Assembly: GCF_020911885.1 (NCBI RefSeq)
Contig: NZ_CP087132.1
Span: 3,286,001-3,350,000, forward strand
From: Flavobacterium acetivorans
GTDB taxonomy: Bacteria; Bacteroidota; Bacteroidia; Flavobacteriales; Flavobacteriaceae
Direction: 5' to 3'
DNA length: 64,000 nt
Position numbers and translations under genes: made by a program. This document shows, in pieces, positions 46,141 to 53,742 of this stretch; within the stretch, counting starts at the first letter, position 1, and each line of letters begins with the position of its first letter. Below the pieces are notes generated by a model. It did not search any database and was not told where the DNA came from. It worked only from the letters and a program-made list of their open reading frames with translations.

Positions 46141-46945
46141 CATTTGTCTAATTTTATCGTTGTTTTTTGCCAATGCCCAAGAGACTACCCCAAAAAAGGA
46201 ATCTGATGTCTCCAAAACGGCAGGCGTAATTCCTGACAACGGGAATTCAAAAATGGTAAAATTAACCGCAGCAAAAATGACCGACAGTGTTATTGTCCCA
46301 GTAAAAACAAATCGATACGGATTGCGTGTGGGTGTGGATTTATTCAAATTGACCCGAGCTTTATATGACAAAGATTATAAAGGGATCGAATTTACAGGAG
46401 ATTATCGTTTGACCAAAAAATATTATTTGGCCGCTGAACTGGGAAATGAAAATAAAACCACCGATGATGAACGATTGAATTTTACTACCAAAGGTTCTTA
46501 TCTAAAAGCAGGTTTTGATTATAATGCTTATGAAAACTGGCTAGATATGGAGAATATCATCTCTATAGGATTGCGATATGGCTTTAGTACTTTTAGTCAG
46601 GAATTAAATAACTATAAAATTTACAATTCCAATCCTTATTTTGGTGAAACTGCTGCGATTGTTTCCGGAGAAAAATTCAACGGCTTATCGGCACATTGGC
46701 TGGAAGTAGTCGCTGGTGTAAAAGCAAAAGTATTCAATAATGTATTCATGGGATTCAGCCTCCGCTTGAATACCTTGATTTCCAATAAAAAACCGGATAA
46801 TTTTGACAACTTATACATTCCGGGTTTCAACCGTACTTATAATGGTAGTTTTGGAGTAGGATTCAACTACACTGTGAGCTATTTCATTCCTATCTACAAA
46901 AAGAAACTAAAACCAGAAGAAGCAACAACTGGGAACAAAAAATAA
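46112..46945 (+). CDS. DUF6048 family outer-membrane-type protein
   Basis: A 277-residue protein with a signal peptide (LILSLFFANAQ) and an aromatic, alternating beta-strand pattern in the mature part (GLRVGVDLFKL, GFDYNAYENW, IISIGLRYGFSTFSQ), typical of a small outer-membrane barrel. It belongs to the Bacteroidota DUF6048 group. Its start lies 29 bases inside the DUF6452 gene, giving strong translational coupling. Function is unknown; a terminator follows. Confidence 0.85.
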   Translation: MKHTLKSIFSICLILSLFFANAQETTPKKESDVSKTAGVIPDNGNSKMVKLTAAKMTDSVIVPVKTNRYGLRVGVDLFKLTRALYDKDYKGIEFTGDYRLTKKYYLAAELGNENKTTDDERLNFTTKGSYLKAGFDYNAYENWLDMENIISIGLRYGFSTFSQELNNYKIYNSNPYFGETAAIVSGEKFNGLSAHWLEVVAGVKAKVFNNVFMGFSLRLNTLISNKKPDNFDNLYIPGFNRTYNGSFGVGFNYTVSYFIPIYKKKLKPEEATTGNKK

Positions 46946-46985
46946 ACTTGCTAAATTATTCTTTTTAGTTTTTTTTCGAAAACAT

Positions 46986-47034
46986 AAAAAAACGCAAATT
47001 CATCGATTGTATAATCAGTGAATTTGCGGTTTTT
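46986..47034. terminator. Bidirectional intrinsic terminator
   Basis: CGCAAATTCA pairs with TGAATTTGCG around a 16-base loop, with A and T runs on the outer sides. It lies between the DUF6048 gene and a convergent small gene. Confidence 0.85.
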
Positions 47035-47055
47035 AATTACCGTTTTAAACTAAAC

Positions 47056-47292
47056 TTAGTTTATTTCTCTAAATCCTTTTAATAAAATCCATCTCATAAA
47101 TAATTTCTCGCCGTCTTTAGTCTTTACCGCTTGAAACTTTGGAGACAAAAGTGTTCCTACAACAAATGCTGTTCCCGGAATCCATATTCCTGTTAAATTA
47201 GTATACTTCTCCGCCAAAAAACGAACTGAAATAAATAATATTGCAAAACAACCTAATTGGTATAAAAATGCGCGTACTTGTAATCTTGTCAT
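47056..47292 (-). CDS. Small conserved membrane protein of unknown function
   Basis: A 78-residue protein with two hydrophobic segments (about 7-25 and 32-50) and a basic C-terminal tail (MRWILLKGF). I do not recognise a named family. It lies 51 bases after the THUMP methyltransferase gene on the same strand and is probably cotranscribed with it; the gap holds CAGT-type repeats. Confidence 0.7.
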   Translation of the reverse strand: MTRLQVRAFLYQLGCFAILFISVRFLAEKYTNLTGIWIPGTAFVVGTLLSPKFQAVKTKDGEKLFMRWILLKGFREIN

Positions 47293-47307
47293 CTTAATAA
47301 GTTATGT

Positions 47308-47343
47308 GTTAATCCTCTCTCCAAACTGCATTCTGCAAACTGA
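47308..47343 (-). repeat. CAGT-word repeat after the THUMP methyltransferase gene
   Basis: On the minus strand the stretch after the stop reads AATCAGTAATCAGTTTGCAG and then GCAGTTT, with CAGT at roughly regular 7- to 14-base steps. It resembles the repeat after rlmD (45550-45610). Confidence 0.5.
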
Positions 47344-48513
47344 TTACTGATTATCAGAAACCTGAAATTTCGTTCTCTTGCTTCCTTCATACATTTCATA
47401 TTTCACCAAGCGAGCTTCCAAACTGGCGTTGAAAAGTTTGATTTTTCTGGAAGGTTTCAAACCTACAAATTTCAATGCTTCTAGATTTGCTGTTATAAAC
47501 CAAGCATTTGTTGCGGGATAATTCTTCTTCAAGGTATCACCAATATTTTTGTAAAATTCTTCCATGTGAATGTCTAATCGCTCATCATAAGGCGGATTAA
47601 ATACCATGTGCAATTTCCCTTGGGTAGTTTTTTCGGTATCAAAGAAATTTCTTTCTTCAATTGTAATGTATTCATCCAAATTAGCATTTCTGATATTGTC
47701 TTTGGCTTTACTCACCGCCGATGGCGCTTTATCATACCCTTTTATCGTGTAATGAAATTCTCTTACTTTTTTTAATAAACTATCCACAATTTGATCAAAC
47801 AAATTGTTGTCCCAATCGTGCCATTTTTCGAAAGCAAATTCTTTACGGTTGATGTTTGCCGGAATATTACAGGCAATCATTGCTGCCTCTGCTAAGAAAG
47901 TCCCGGAACCACACATTGGGTCCAAGAAATCTCCTTGTCCGTCCCAGCCCGAAAGCAATAAAACGCCCGCAGCCAAAACTTCATTAATAGGCGCAATATT
48001 AGTTGCGGTTCTATAGCCACGTTGGTGCAATGAATTCCCGGAAGTATCCAGCGCAACCGAAACTTGGTCCTTATCAATATGAATGTTGATTCTTAAATCC
48101 GGATGCACTTTATCGATGCTCGGGCGTTGTCCGGTTCTTTCTCTAAATTGATCCACAATGGCATCTTTACATTTTTGAGAAACAAATTCAGAGTGATTAA
48201 AATTAGTAGAGTGTACGGTGGCGTCAATTACAAAAGTTTGATTGGCATTGATGTATCTGGACCAGTTTACCCCTGAAATTCCTTTGTATAAAGCTTGTTC
48301 ATTATTAGCTCTAAAAGAATAAATAGGTTTCAAAATTTTCAAAGCCGTACGCAGCGACAAATTGGCTTTGTACATAAATCCTTTATCTCCCTTAAAACTT
48401 ACCATTCTTACTCCTTGCTCAACGTCTTGTGCGCCTAACATTTGTAATTCCTTTGCTAATATTTCTTCAAAACCAAAAAAGGTTTTGGCAACCATCTTAA
48501 AATTATTTTCCAT
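47344..48513 (-). CDS. THUMP-domain class I RNA methyltransferase (RlmL N-terminal-like)
   Basis: A 389-residue RNA methyltransferase. The N-terminal ferredoxin-like and THUMP domains (about 1-165) precede a Rossmann core with the SAM site DFLDPMCGSGTFLAEAA (about 195-211) and the catalytic NPPYDERL motif near residue 300. This layout matches the N-terminal half of RlmKL (RlmL, 23S rRNA G2445) and related tRNA guanine N2-methyltransferases. The target is not certain. It is followed by a small membrane protein gene. Confidence 0.9.
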   Translation of the reverse strand: MENNFKMVAKTFFGFEEILAKELQMLGAQDVEQGVRMVSFKGDKGFMYKANLSLRTALKILKPIYSFRANNEQALYKGISGVNWSRYINANQTFVIDATVHSTNFNHSEFVSQKCKDAIVDQFRERTGQRPSIDKVHPDLRINIHIDKDQVSVALDTSGNSLHQRGYRTATNIAPINEVLAAGVLLLSGWDGQGDFLDPMCGSGTFLAEAAMIACNIPANINRKEFAFEKWHDWDNNLFDQIVDSLLKKVREFHYTIKGYDKAPSAVSKAKDNIRNANLDEYITIEERNFFDTEKTTQGKLHMVFNPPYDERLDIHMEEFYKNIGDTLKKNYPATNAWFITANLEALKFVGLKPSRKIKLFNASLEARLVKYEMYEGSKRTKFQVSDNQ

Positions 48514-48638
48514 TTGTGTGTATCAATTAAAACAGACCTTTTTCTGTTTAATATTCTGTCGGGGAGAAAAATTAGACAATTCTCGCCGAGAATCACCCTG
48601 TATCTCCCCCGATTCGTTATTTTTCAGCAAAAATACAC

Positions 48639-48646
48639 TAAATTTG
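48639..48646 (+). promoter_or_regulatory. Candidate -7 element for the class I methyltransferase gene
   Basis: TAAATTTG matches TAnnTTTG, 29 bases before the ATG at 48676. No clear -33 TTG is seen. Confidence 0.4.
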
Positions 48647-48675
48647 CGGGACTTGAATTAATTGAAAAAGAATAA

Positions 48676-49440
48676 ATGTCTGAAGAACAAAAACCAACAC
48701 CTATAAATCAACAACAACCAAGCGAAACTTGGTTTAGTTCTTGGTTCGATACTCCATATTATCACATCCTTTATAAAGACCGAAATTACAGGGAAGCTCA
48801 GGTTTTCATGGATAATTTAACGCATTATCTCAATTTGCCTGAGAAGGCCAAAGTATTAGATTTAGCCTGTGGCAAAGGGCGTCATGCAATCTATTTGAAC
48901 CAATTGGGCTTTGATGTTATTGGTGCTGATTTGTCAGAAAACAGCATTACCGAAGCCAGTAAGAATGCCAACGAAGCCTTGCATTTTAAAGTCCATGACA
49001 TGCGAGAAGCTTTTGAAGAAAAGTATGATGCCATTTTCAATTTGTTTACCAGTTTTGGTTATTTCGAAAATGACGAAGACAACCTTAAAACACTAAAAGC
49101 AATCAAAGAAAGCCTTTCGGAATATGGTTTTGCCGTGATTGACTTTATGAATGTCCACCAAGTGCTCGATACCCTTGTTCCAGAGGAAATAAAAACTGTG
49201 GATGGAATCGATTTTCACCTAAAACGCTATTTAAAAGACGGGCACATCTATAAAGAAATTGACTTTGAAGACAAAGGACAAAAGTTTCATTATACCGAAA
49301 AAGTGAAAGCCTTGACACTAGAAGATTTTGAAAGCCTGATGGAAGAAGCTGGCATTTATCTTCTGGATATCTTTGGGGATTATAAACTAAAAAAGTTTCA
49401 TAAAACCGAAAGCGAAAGACTCATCCTTATTTTCAAATAG
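48676..49440 (+). CDS. Class I SAM-dependent methyltransferase (substrate unknown)
   Basis: A 254-residue protein with a methyltransferase core: SAM motif VLDLACGKGRHAIYLNQLGFDVIGADLS (motif I and acidic motif II around residues 60-87) and the later IFNLFTSFGYF. It resembles small-molecule or protein methyltransferases of the Methyltransf_25/11 group. The substrate is unknown. It is divergent from the THUMP methyltransferase and precedes a ZIP transporter gene by about 100 bases. Confidence 0.88.
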   Translation: MSEEQKPTPINQQQPSETWFSSWFDTPYYHILYKDRNYREAQVFMDNLTHYLNLPEKAKVLDLACGKGRHAIYLNQLGFDVIGADLSENSITEASKNANEALHFKVHDMREAFEEKYDAIFNLFTSFGYFENDEDNLKTLKAIKESLSEYGFAVIDFMNVHQVLDTLVPEEIKTVDGIDFHLKRYLKDGHIYKEIDFEDKGQKFHYTEKVKALTLEDFESLMEEAGIYLLDIFGDYKLKKFHKTESERLILIFK

Positions 49441-49538
49441 TTGATTCGGTTAATTGCTTATGTGGTTAATCGAAAAAATGAATACACCATTAAACAGATA
49501 GATTAACAGTTAAATAAATAAACAGTTAAACAAAAAAC

Positions 49539-50207
49539 ATGAATTATCTTTTACCCTTACTCTCAGTTCTAGTTGGTTATATTGCTGCCTTGCTTATAAA
49601 GCCAAAAAACAAAACCAATTTGAAGTTATTATTGGCTTTTAGTGGTTCTTTTTTACTTTCCCTGACCGTTATGCATTTATTACCGGAAGTTTACGAAAGC
49701 CATAACCATAGCATTGGTATCTTCATCATGCTGGGAATTTTGTTCCAAATCCTACTCGAATTTTTCTCCAAAGGCGCTGAACACGGGCACGTACACGGAC
49801 ATCCAAACATGACTCATATTCCTTGGTTATTGTTTATCAGCCTCTGTATCCATGCTTTTCTGGAAGGATTCCCCGTGGGACACCACAATCATTTAGCTGT
49901 AGGAATCGCCATTCATCATTTGCCTATTGCCATCATATTAACTACTTTTTTCATCAATTCCCACCTAAATAAAAAAGCAATTTTTGCCTTTATGTTTACC
50001 TTTGCATTGATGACTCCGCTAGGAACACTAGCGTCTGATTATTTGCCTGTTTTAAATGATTATCATACCCAAATTACAGCCGTAGTAATAGGGATATTAT
50101 TCCATATTTCCTCAACTATTATTTTTGAAAGTAGCGAAGGACATAAGTTTAATATTGCCAAAGTTTCGATGATTGTTTTCGGAATTATATTGGCTTATTT
50201 TGTTTAA
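49539..50207 (+). CDS. ZIP family metal transporter
   Basis: A 222-residue inner-membrane protein with about eight helices. Signature ZIP stretches are LTVMHLLPEVYESHNH in helix 2, IHAFLEGFPVGHHNH in helix 4 and GIAIHHLPIAIIL in helix 5, where the conserved His and Glu residues bind metal. A histidine-rich loop EHGHVHGHPNMTH (about 86-98) probably binds Zn2+. It imports or exports divalent metals such as zinc; direction is not decided here. Confidence 0.9.
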   Translation: MNYLLPLLSVLVGYIAALLIKPKNKTNLKLLLAFSGSFLLSLTVMHLLPEVYESHNHSIGIFIMLGILFQILLEFFSKGAEHGHVHGHPNMTHIPWLLFISLCIHAFLEGFPVGHHNHLAVGIAIHHLPIAIILTTFFINSHLNKKAIFAFMFTFALMTPLGTLASDYLPVLNDYHTQITAVVIGILFHISSTIIFESSEGHKFNIAKVSMIVFGIILAYFV

Positions 50208-50274
50208 TCCTCTTTGATGCACAACATACGAATTCTATCTATAGTTATCCGTAAAAAATTTGAATATTAAAAAA

Positions 50275-51090
50275 ATGACCTTCACAAAAACAACCGAACA
50301 ATCCTCAAAATACGAGCACTTAGAAACGATGTCCGTACAGGAATTGCTTGTCAACATCAATCAGGAAGACAAAACAGTACCCGATGCCGTAGAAAAAGCC
50401 CTTCCACAAATTGAAGCTTTGATAGCGCAAATTGTCCCTAAAATGAAACTCGGCGGGAGACTTTTTTATATCGGTGCCGGAACCTCGGGACGCTTAGGGA
50501 TTTTGGATGCTTCAGAATGCCCGCCAACCTTTGGAGTTCCTTTTGACTTAGTAGTTGGAATCATTGCTGGGGGCGACACCGCAATTCGCAAAGCAGTAGA
50601 AAATGCAGAAGATAATACCACACAGGCTTGGAAAGATTTACAGGAATTTAATATAAATACGAATGATGTCGTGATTGGGATTGCCGCTTCGGGAACTACT
50701 CCCTATGTTATTGGAGGTTTAGAAAAATGCAATGAAAATAACATTATAACTGGAAGCATTTCTTGCAATGCCGAAAGTCCGCTTTCGCAAACGGCCCAAT
50801 TCCCTATCGAAGTGGTTGTAGGACCGGAATTTGTTACCGGAAGCTCAAGAATGAAAGCTGGAACTGCACAAAAATTAGTACTGAACATGATTACAACCGC
50901 AACCATGATTCAGCTGGGAAAGGTAAAAGGAAATAAAATGGTCGACATGCAACTCAGCAACAACAAACTGGTCGATCGTGGTATAAAAATGATCGTAGGA
51001 GAAATTGCTGTAAGCTATGAAGAAGCCTCTGAATTGCTAAAAAAACACGGCAGTGTCAGAAAAGCAATTGACTACTATAATCGAAAGTAA
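50275..51090 (+). CDS. murQ: N-acetylmuramic acid 6-phosphate etherase
   Basis: MurQ splits MurNAc 6-phosphate into GlcNAc 6-phosphate and D-lactate during peptidoglycan recycling. From the ATG at 50275 the protein has 271 residues with a SIS sugar-isomerase fold: GAGTSGRLGILDASECPPTFG (about 69-89) is the family signature, followed by AGGDTAIRKAVENAEDN and EFVTGSSRMKAGTA. A TTG 15 bases upstream is in frame but less likely. Length is slightly below the E. coli enzyme. No murK or anmK partner is adjacent. Confidence 0.94.
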   Translation: MTFTKTTEQSSKYEHLETMSVQELLVNINQEDKTVPDAVEKALPQIEALIAQIVPKMKLGGRLFYIGAGTSGRLGILDASECPPTFGVPFDLVVGIIAGGDTAIRKAVENAEDNTTQAWKDLQEFNINTNDVVIGIAASGTTPYVIGGLEKCNENNIITGSISCNAESPLSQTAQFPIEVVVGPEFVTGSSRMKAGTAQKLVLNMITTATMIQLGKVKGNKMVDMQLSNNKLVDRGIKMIVGEIAVSYEEASELLKKHGSVRKAIDYYNRK

Positions 51091-51120
51091 TACTATTATT
51101 TTTAAACTCATAAAACAGCA

Positions 51121-51336
51121 ATGAATAAAGAATTATTATCCAAAGGAATTAAATATTTAGCCTGGGCATTGCCTTTACTATTTGTTGGTCCGTCTGTGAT
51201 TCACAATGCGTTTATAAACAAACAAAACGTATGGCACTATCTGGTTTTAGGAGTTGGCATTGTTACATGTCTTGGCGGCGTGTATTTACTTTTTATGGGA
51301 TTAAAAACAATTACAAAAGCAATATTTAACGACTAA
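51121..51336 (+). CDS. DUF6095 family small membrane protein
   Basis: A 71-residue protein with two membrane helices (about 9-29 and 40-62), matching the flavobacterial DUF6095 family. Function unknown. It lies 30 bases after murQ, and its stop overlaps the start of the next gene by one base (TAATG), suggesting cotranscription from murQ through the DinB-like gene. Confidence 0.8.
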   Translation: MNKELLSKGIKYLAWALPLLFVGPSVIHNAFINKQNVWHYLVLGVGIVTCLGGVYLLFMGLKTITKAIFND

Positions 51337-51908
51337 TGGAAGAGCTTATTCACATCCAAAAAACATTTGAGAAAGTTATCTTTATTGATAAAAAAGTCAG
51401 CAATAGAGAATTTGAAGATTGTGTTTTCAAGAATTGCGATTTCTCAAACAGCAATTTCTCGAATAACACTTTCATGGACTGTGAATTTATAGATTGCAAC
51501 CTTTCTATGACTGAACTACTTGGAACTAGTCTAAAAACGGTCAGTTTTAGAAATTGTAAGCTGTTGGGAATCCAGTTTAGTACTTGCGCTGATTTTATGT
51601 TTTCGGTTCATTTTCAGGACTGTATTTTGGATTATTCTTCTTTTGCTAATAAGAAAATGCCCAAGACAAAATTTAATTCATGTTCGCTAAAAGAGGCTAA
51701 TTTTACAAATTGCGACCTTTCTGTTTCGGTTTTTGATAATTGCAATTTAGATAACGCCATTTTTAATGACACCCAATTGAAGGAAGTCAATTTCTTGACA
51801 GCGTACAACTATAAAATTGATCCAGAATTCAATCCGATGAAAAAAGCCAAGTTCTCCGTTCAGGGAATTCCTGGACTTTTAGATAAATATGATATCAAAA
51901 TTCAATAG
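51336..51908 (+). CDS. Pentapeptide-repeat protein
   Basis: The 190-residue protein consists almost wholly of pentapeptide-type repeats, such as FEDCVFKNCDFSNSNFSNN and FINCNLS- or FTNCDLS-like units, with Phe or Leu at the central positions and frequent Cys in place of Ala. It would form a right-handed quadrilateral beta-helix. Some relatives mimic DNA and protect topoisomerases from quinolones, but that role is not shown for this one. It overlaps DUF6095 by one base. Confidence 0.9.
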   Translation: MEELIHIQKTFEKVIFIDKKVSNREFEDCVFKNCDFSNSNFSNNTFMDCEFIDCNLSMTELLGTSLKTVSFRNCKLLGIQFSTCADFMFSVHFQDCILDYSSFANKKMPKTKFNSCSLKEANFTNCDLSVSVFDNCNLDNAIFNDTQLKEVNFLTAYNYKIDPEFNPMKKAKFSVQGIPGLLDKYDIKIQ

Positions 51909-51910
51909 AA

Positions 51911-52492
51911 ATGGATTGCAATAACCACTATCTCGCAAGCGTAAAAAAGCAAATGCGCTATTACAAAACAATTGGCGAAAAAGCGATAGATCAATTGGAA
52001 CCGGAACAGCTTTTTATTGTCACAAACGATGATTCTAACAGCATTTCGGCAATTGTAAAACATCTGTCAGGGAACATGCTGTCTCGCTGGACTGATTTTT
52101 TGACCTCTGACGGGGAAAAAGAGTGGAGAGAACGCGATGCTGAATTTGAAACCAATATCACATCCAAAGAAGAATTGTTGGCAACATGGAATAAAGGTTG
52201 GGACTGTTTTTTTCAAGCAATTGAATCGCTAAAACCGGAAGATCTTTTGCAAATTATCTATATCCGAAACGAAGGACAAACTGCATTGGACGCCATAAAC
52301 AGACAATTGGCGCATTATCCTTATCACATAGGACAAATTGTATTTTATGCCAAACAATTAAAAAATAACGCCTGGGAAAGCCTTTCCATTCCCAAAAATA
52401 AATCCAATAGTTACAATAACGATAAATTTGCCCAAGAAAAAGAAATCAAACACTTTACTGATGCCGAATTAAAAAAACTAAATAAAAAATAA
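51911..52492 (+). CDS. DUF1572/DinB-like family protein
   Basis: A 193-residue protein with the DinB-type four-helix bundle, matching the DUF1572 group: MRYYKTIGEKAIDQLEPEQLF near the N-terminus, then AIVKHLSGNMLSRWTDFLTSDGEK and QLAHYPYHIGQIVFYAKQLK, which supply the metal-binding histidines. Relatives are metal-dependent thiol-type transferases, but the function here is unknown. It starts 2 bases after the pentapeptide gene and is followed by a small lipoprotein gene after 10. Confidence 0.85.
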   Translation: MDCNNHYLASVKKQMRYYKTIGEKAIDQLEPEQLFIVTNDDSNSISAIVKHLSGNMLSRWTDFLTSDGEKEWRERDAEFETNITSKEELLATWNKGWDCFFQAIESLKPEDLLQIIYIRNEGQTALDAINRQLAHYPYHIGQIVFYAKQLKNNAWESLSIPKNKSNSYNNDKFAQEKEIKHFTDAELKKLNKK

Positions 52493-52502
52493 AAACTTAG
52501 AA

Positions 52503-52877
52503 ATGAACAAATTATTACTAATTCCTGTACTACTTTTGATGTGTTCTTGTTACAATGTGGAACGCAATTGCAAAGATTTTAAAACCGGCAAATTCCGTTT
52601 TGATTACGAAGTAGACGGTGTAAAGAAAACAACTCTTTTTGAGCGAAATGACAGCATCGAAATAGAGACTTTTGAAGGAAAGACAGATACCGCTTCAATT
52701 CGATGGATTAACGACTGTGAGTATGTTTTGACAAAATTGCACCCTAAAAATAAAAATGAAGCACAATCAATTGCAATGAAAATTTTGACAACATCAGGAA
52801 ATACTTATACCTTTGAATTCGGAATGGTTGGTACGGGACAAAAGCAAAAAGGGACCGTAACAAAACTTGAAGACTAA
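52503..52877 (+). CDS. Small lipoprotein of unknown function
   Basis: A 124-residue protein with lipoprotein signal MNKLLLIPVLLLMCSC (Cys16), followed by a short beta-rich domain with conserved-looking CKDFKTGKFRF and IRWINDCEYVL segments and two or three further cysteines. I do not recognise a named domain. It sits 10 bases after the DinB-like gene and about 50 bases before terC, all on the same strand. Confidence 0.75.
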   Translation: MNKLLLIPVLLLMCSCYNVERNCKDFKTGKFRFDYEVDGVKKTTLFERNDSIEIETFEGKTDTASIRWINDCEYVLTKLHPKNKNEAQSIAMKILTTSGNTYTFEFGMVGTGQKQKGTVTKLED

Positions 52878-52926
52878 AGACTAATCATTCAAAAAAGACT
52901 AAATTAAAACTTAATAACTAAAAAAA

Positions 52927-53697
52927 ATGGAAGTATTTTTAAATCCTGATGCTTGGATTGCCTTGTTAACGTTGACCTTTCTGGAAATTATTCTGGGAAT
53001 AGACAACATAATTTTTATTTCAATCGTAACGGGAAAACTACCCGAAGAGAAACGAAAAAAAGCTACTAAAATCGGTTTGTTTCTAGCGATGTTTATGCGT
53101 ATCGCTTTACTTTTTGGAATCACGTTATTAATTGCCATGAAAGAACCTTTCTTTAGTGTTAACTGGCGCTGGTTTAGTGCTGATTTTACCGGTCAAGCAA
53201 TCATTTTACTATTGGGAGGAATCTTCTTGATTTATAAGAGTACGAAAGAAATTCACGAAAAAGTAGATCACAAAGGGGAAGAAGAGCTTGATTTAAAAAC
53301 AGCGGCTACAAAGTCTTTTGGGAATGTTATATTCCAAATTTTACTGATTGACCTTATTTTCTCTGTTGACAGTATCTTAACTGCTGTTGGTATGACCAAT
53401 GGTGTAGAAGGCGCTTTATACATTATGATAACTGCCGTTGTAATTTCTGTGGGAGTCATGATGCTTTTTGCTGTTCCTGTTGGGAATTTTGTAAATGCAA
53501 ACCCTTCGATTCAAATTTTAGGTTTGGCCTTCTTAATCCTTATCGGATTTATGTTAATCACTGAAAGTATGCATTTATCCAATGCCGCTTTGGTAGGAGA
53601 ACATGTAGGTGCTGTTCCTAAAGCTTATCTGTACTTTGCCATTGCATTTTCACTGGCAGTAGAATTTCTGAACATGAAAATGAGAAAAAAGAAATAG
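52927..53697 (+). CDS. TerC family membrane protein
   Basis: A 256-residue inner-membrane protein with about seven helices, matching the TerC family: LEIILGIDNIIFISIVTGKLP at the N-terminus, with the acidic residues of the metal-binding core, and a second half LLIDLIFSVDSILTAVGMTNG that mirrors it. Relatives export Mn2+ or other cations and support metalation of exported proteins. The substrate cannot be told here. A terminator follows. Confidence 0.92.
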   Translation: MEVFLNPDAWIALLTLTFLEIILGIDNIIFISIVTGKLPEEKRKKATKIGLFLAMFMRIALLFGITLLIAMKEPFFSVNWRWFSADFTGQAIILLLGGIFLIYKSTKEIHEKVDHKGEEELDLKTAATKSFGNVIFQILLIDLIFSVDSILTAVGMTNGVEGALYIMITAVVISVGVMMLFAVPVGNFVNANPSIQILGLAFLILIGFMLITESMHLSNAALVGEHVGAVPKAYLYFAIAFSLAVEFLNMKMRKKK

Positions 53698-53707
53698 TTT
53701 TTCTATA

Positions 53708-53738
53708 AAAAAAGCTCCTAAAATTTAGGAGCTTTTTT
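53708..53738. terminator. Bidirectional intrinsic terminator between terC and parC
   Basis: A near-perfect 15-base-pair stem (AAAAAAGCTCCTAAA / TTTAGGAGCTTTTTT) with a one-base centre lies between convergent genes ending at 53697 and 53743. Confidence 0.9.
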
Positions 53739-53742
53739 ATTT

